From contig JAUHYL010000015.1 in NCBI GenBank assembly GCA_030426545.1, positions 1 through 64,000 on the forward strand: a stretch of DNA of 64,000 bases, given 5' to 3'. Below the pieces are notes generated by a model, which searched no databases, was not told the DNA's origin, and was given only the letters and a program-made list of their open reading frames with translations. The translations under genes and the position numbers were made by a program. Shown in pieces: positions 63,709 to 64,000 of the stretch; position 1 is the first letter of the stretch, and each line of letters opens with the position of its first letter. This stretch comes from Gammaproteobacteria bacterium (GTDB lineage Bacteria > Pseudomonadota > Gammaproteobacteria > Pseudomonadales > Halieaceae).

Positions 63709-64000
63709 CTATAGCTCAACCGGCGTTGGGTGCGGGGATTGTGTGGTTCTTGGCGCGGGGTAAGGGTGCGTACTGGTGATTGGGGGGGGGCATTGGCCTG
63801 ACGGTGCCAGGGGTACGAGGTTCGGAGGGCTGAGATACTCACCTCGTACCCCTGGCACCGTCAGGCCATTCGTGGCAATCGCTTGCTGGGGGGGATGACC
63901 AGGGTGATTTATCTGATGCGGGCGCCGGGTTGGCACGCGGTGTTAGTCGGTCGACTGGTGCGGAGCGGGGAGCGCTCCGTGCCAGGCCAGAGAATAACGG
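63709..64000. other. Gene-free end region
   Basis: Nothing coding is recognised here. It contains a run of nine G (63782-63790), the 28-bp inverted repeat listed separately, and a 7-bp hairpin CGGAGCG/CGCTCCG near 63961-63979. The 75-codon ORF in the track is low-complexity and unconvincing. Confidence 0.6.
63794..63868. repeat. 28-bp perfect inverted repeat with 19-nt loop
   Basis: Arms at 63794-63821 and 63841-63868 are exact reverse complements; the left arm begins TGGCCTGACGGTGCCAGG. There is no T-run after either arm, so it is not a simple terminator. It may be a short mobile or REP-like palindrome or a structured RNA. Confidence 0.9.

Noticed and set aside
63709-63936. 75-codon minus-strand ORF at the right end
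   Set aside because: Pro/His-rich, spans the 28-bp inverted repeat and has no ribosome site or relatives I recognise.

Overview
The window is a gene-dense, fairly GC-rich chromosomal segment of a Gammaproteobacterium. Three features point to a marine Cellvibrionales/Halieaceae-like lineage. The blocks nadB-rpoE-mucA-mucB-rseC-mucD-lepA-lepB-DUF4845-rnc-era-recO-acpS, cysM-relA-mazG and hemN/fnr/ccoNOQP-ccoGHIS have the gene order familiar from Pseudomonas. sdhE, ygfX and ygfZ flank nadB. A complete coenzyme F420 pathway, unusual for the class, is also present. The taxonomic placement is inference from gene content; no rRNA or tRNA gene was found.

Layout. 1-4.4 kb: a minus-strand envelope or glycan operon with two glycosyltransferases, an FAD oxidoreductase and two small membrane proteins that share a PGYSVS module. 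4.9-12.9 kb: an MFS transporter, trpS, a tRNA-queuosine mannosyltransferase-like gene, an M18 aminopeptidase, a 3-hydroxyisobutyrate-dehydrogenase-family enzyme, uppP, tsaB and mobA. 13-14.9 kb: a histone-H1-like Lys/Ala-rich protein and adk. 15-29.5 kb: a long minus-strand core block (mazG, relA, cysM, acpS, recO, era, rnc, DUF4845, lepB, lepA, then the sigma-E stress operon mucD-rseC-mucB-mucA-rpoE). 29.9-33.3 kb: nadB, ygfX, sdhE and ygfZ. 33.3-39.9 kb: an F420 operon npdG-cofE-cofD-cofC-cofGH-ung, most of it translationally coupled. 40-46.5 kb: a short-chain dehydrogenase, a 1352-residue DUF1631-GGDEF-EAL protein and an overlapping LuxR-type regulator. 46.6-59.1 kb: a low-oxygen respiration region with hemN, fnr, a Yip1-family gene, ccoNOQP, ccoGHIS, a TauE/SafE-like protein and ompW. 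59.4-64 kb: a second LuxR regulator, a TauE permease, a cytochrome P450, an aldo-keto reductase and a gene-free end carrying a 28-bp perfect inverted repeat.

How the genes work together. An FNR-type sensor is encoded beside its likely targets. FNR boxes stand about 41.5 bp ahead of inferred transcription starts of hemN, the Yip1-ccoNOQP unit and ompW, so haem synthesis, the high-affinity cbb3 oxidase and an outer-membrane protein should respond together to low oxygen. The sigma-E operon carries its own GAACT/TCTAT-type promoter. The F420 operon encodes every known biosynthetic step from Fo synthesis to glutamylation plus an NADPH-dependent F420 reductase. No obvious F420-using enzyme lies in the window, so its clients must be elsewhere or be unrecognised here.

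The items most worth a second look are the F420 operon, the PGYSVS membrane module, the CTG start of recO, the degenerate GGDEF/EAL protein coupled to a LuxR regulator, the Yip1 gene leading the cbb3 operon, and the terminal inverted repeat.
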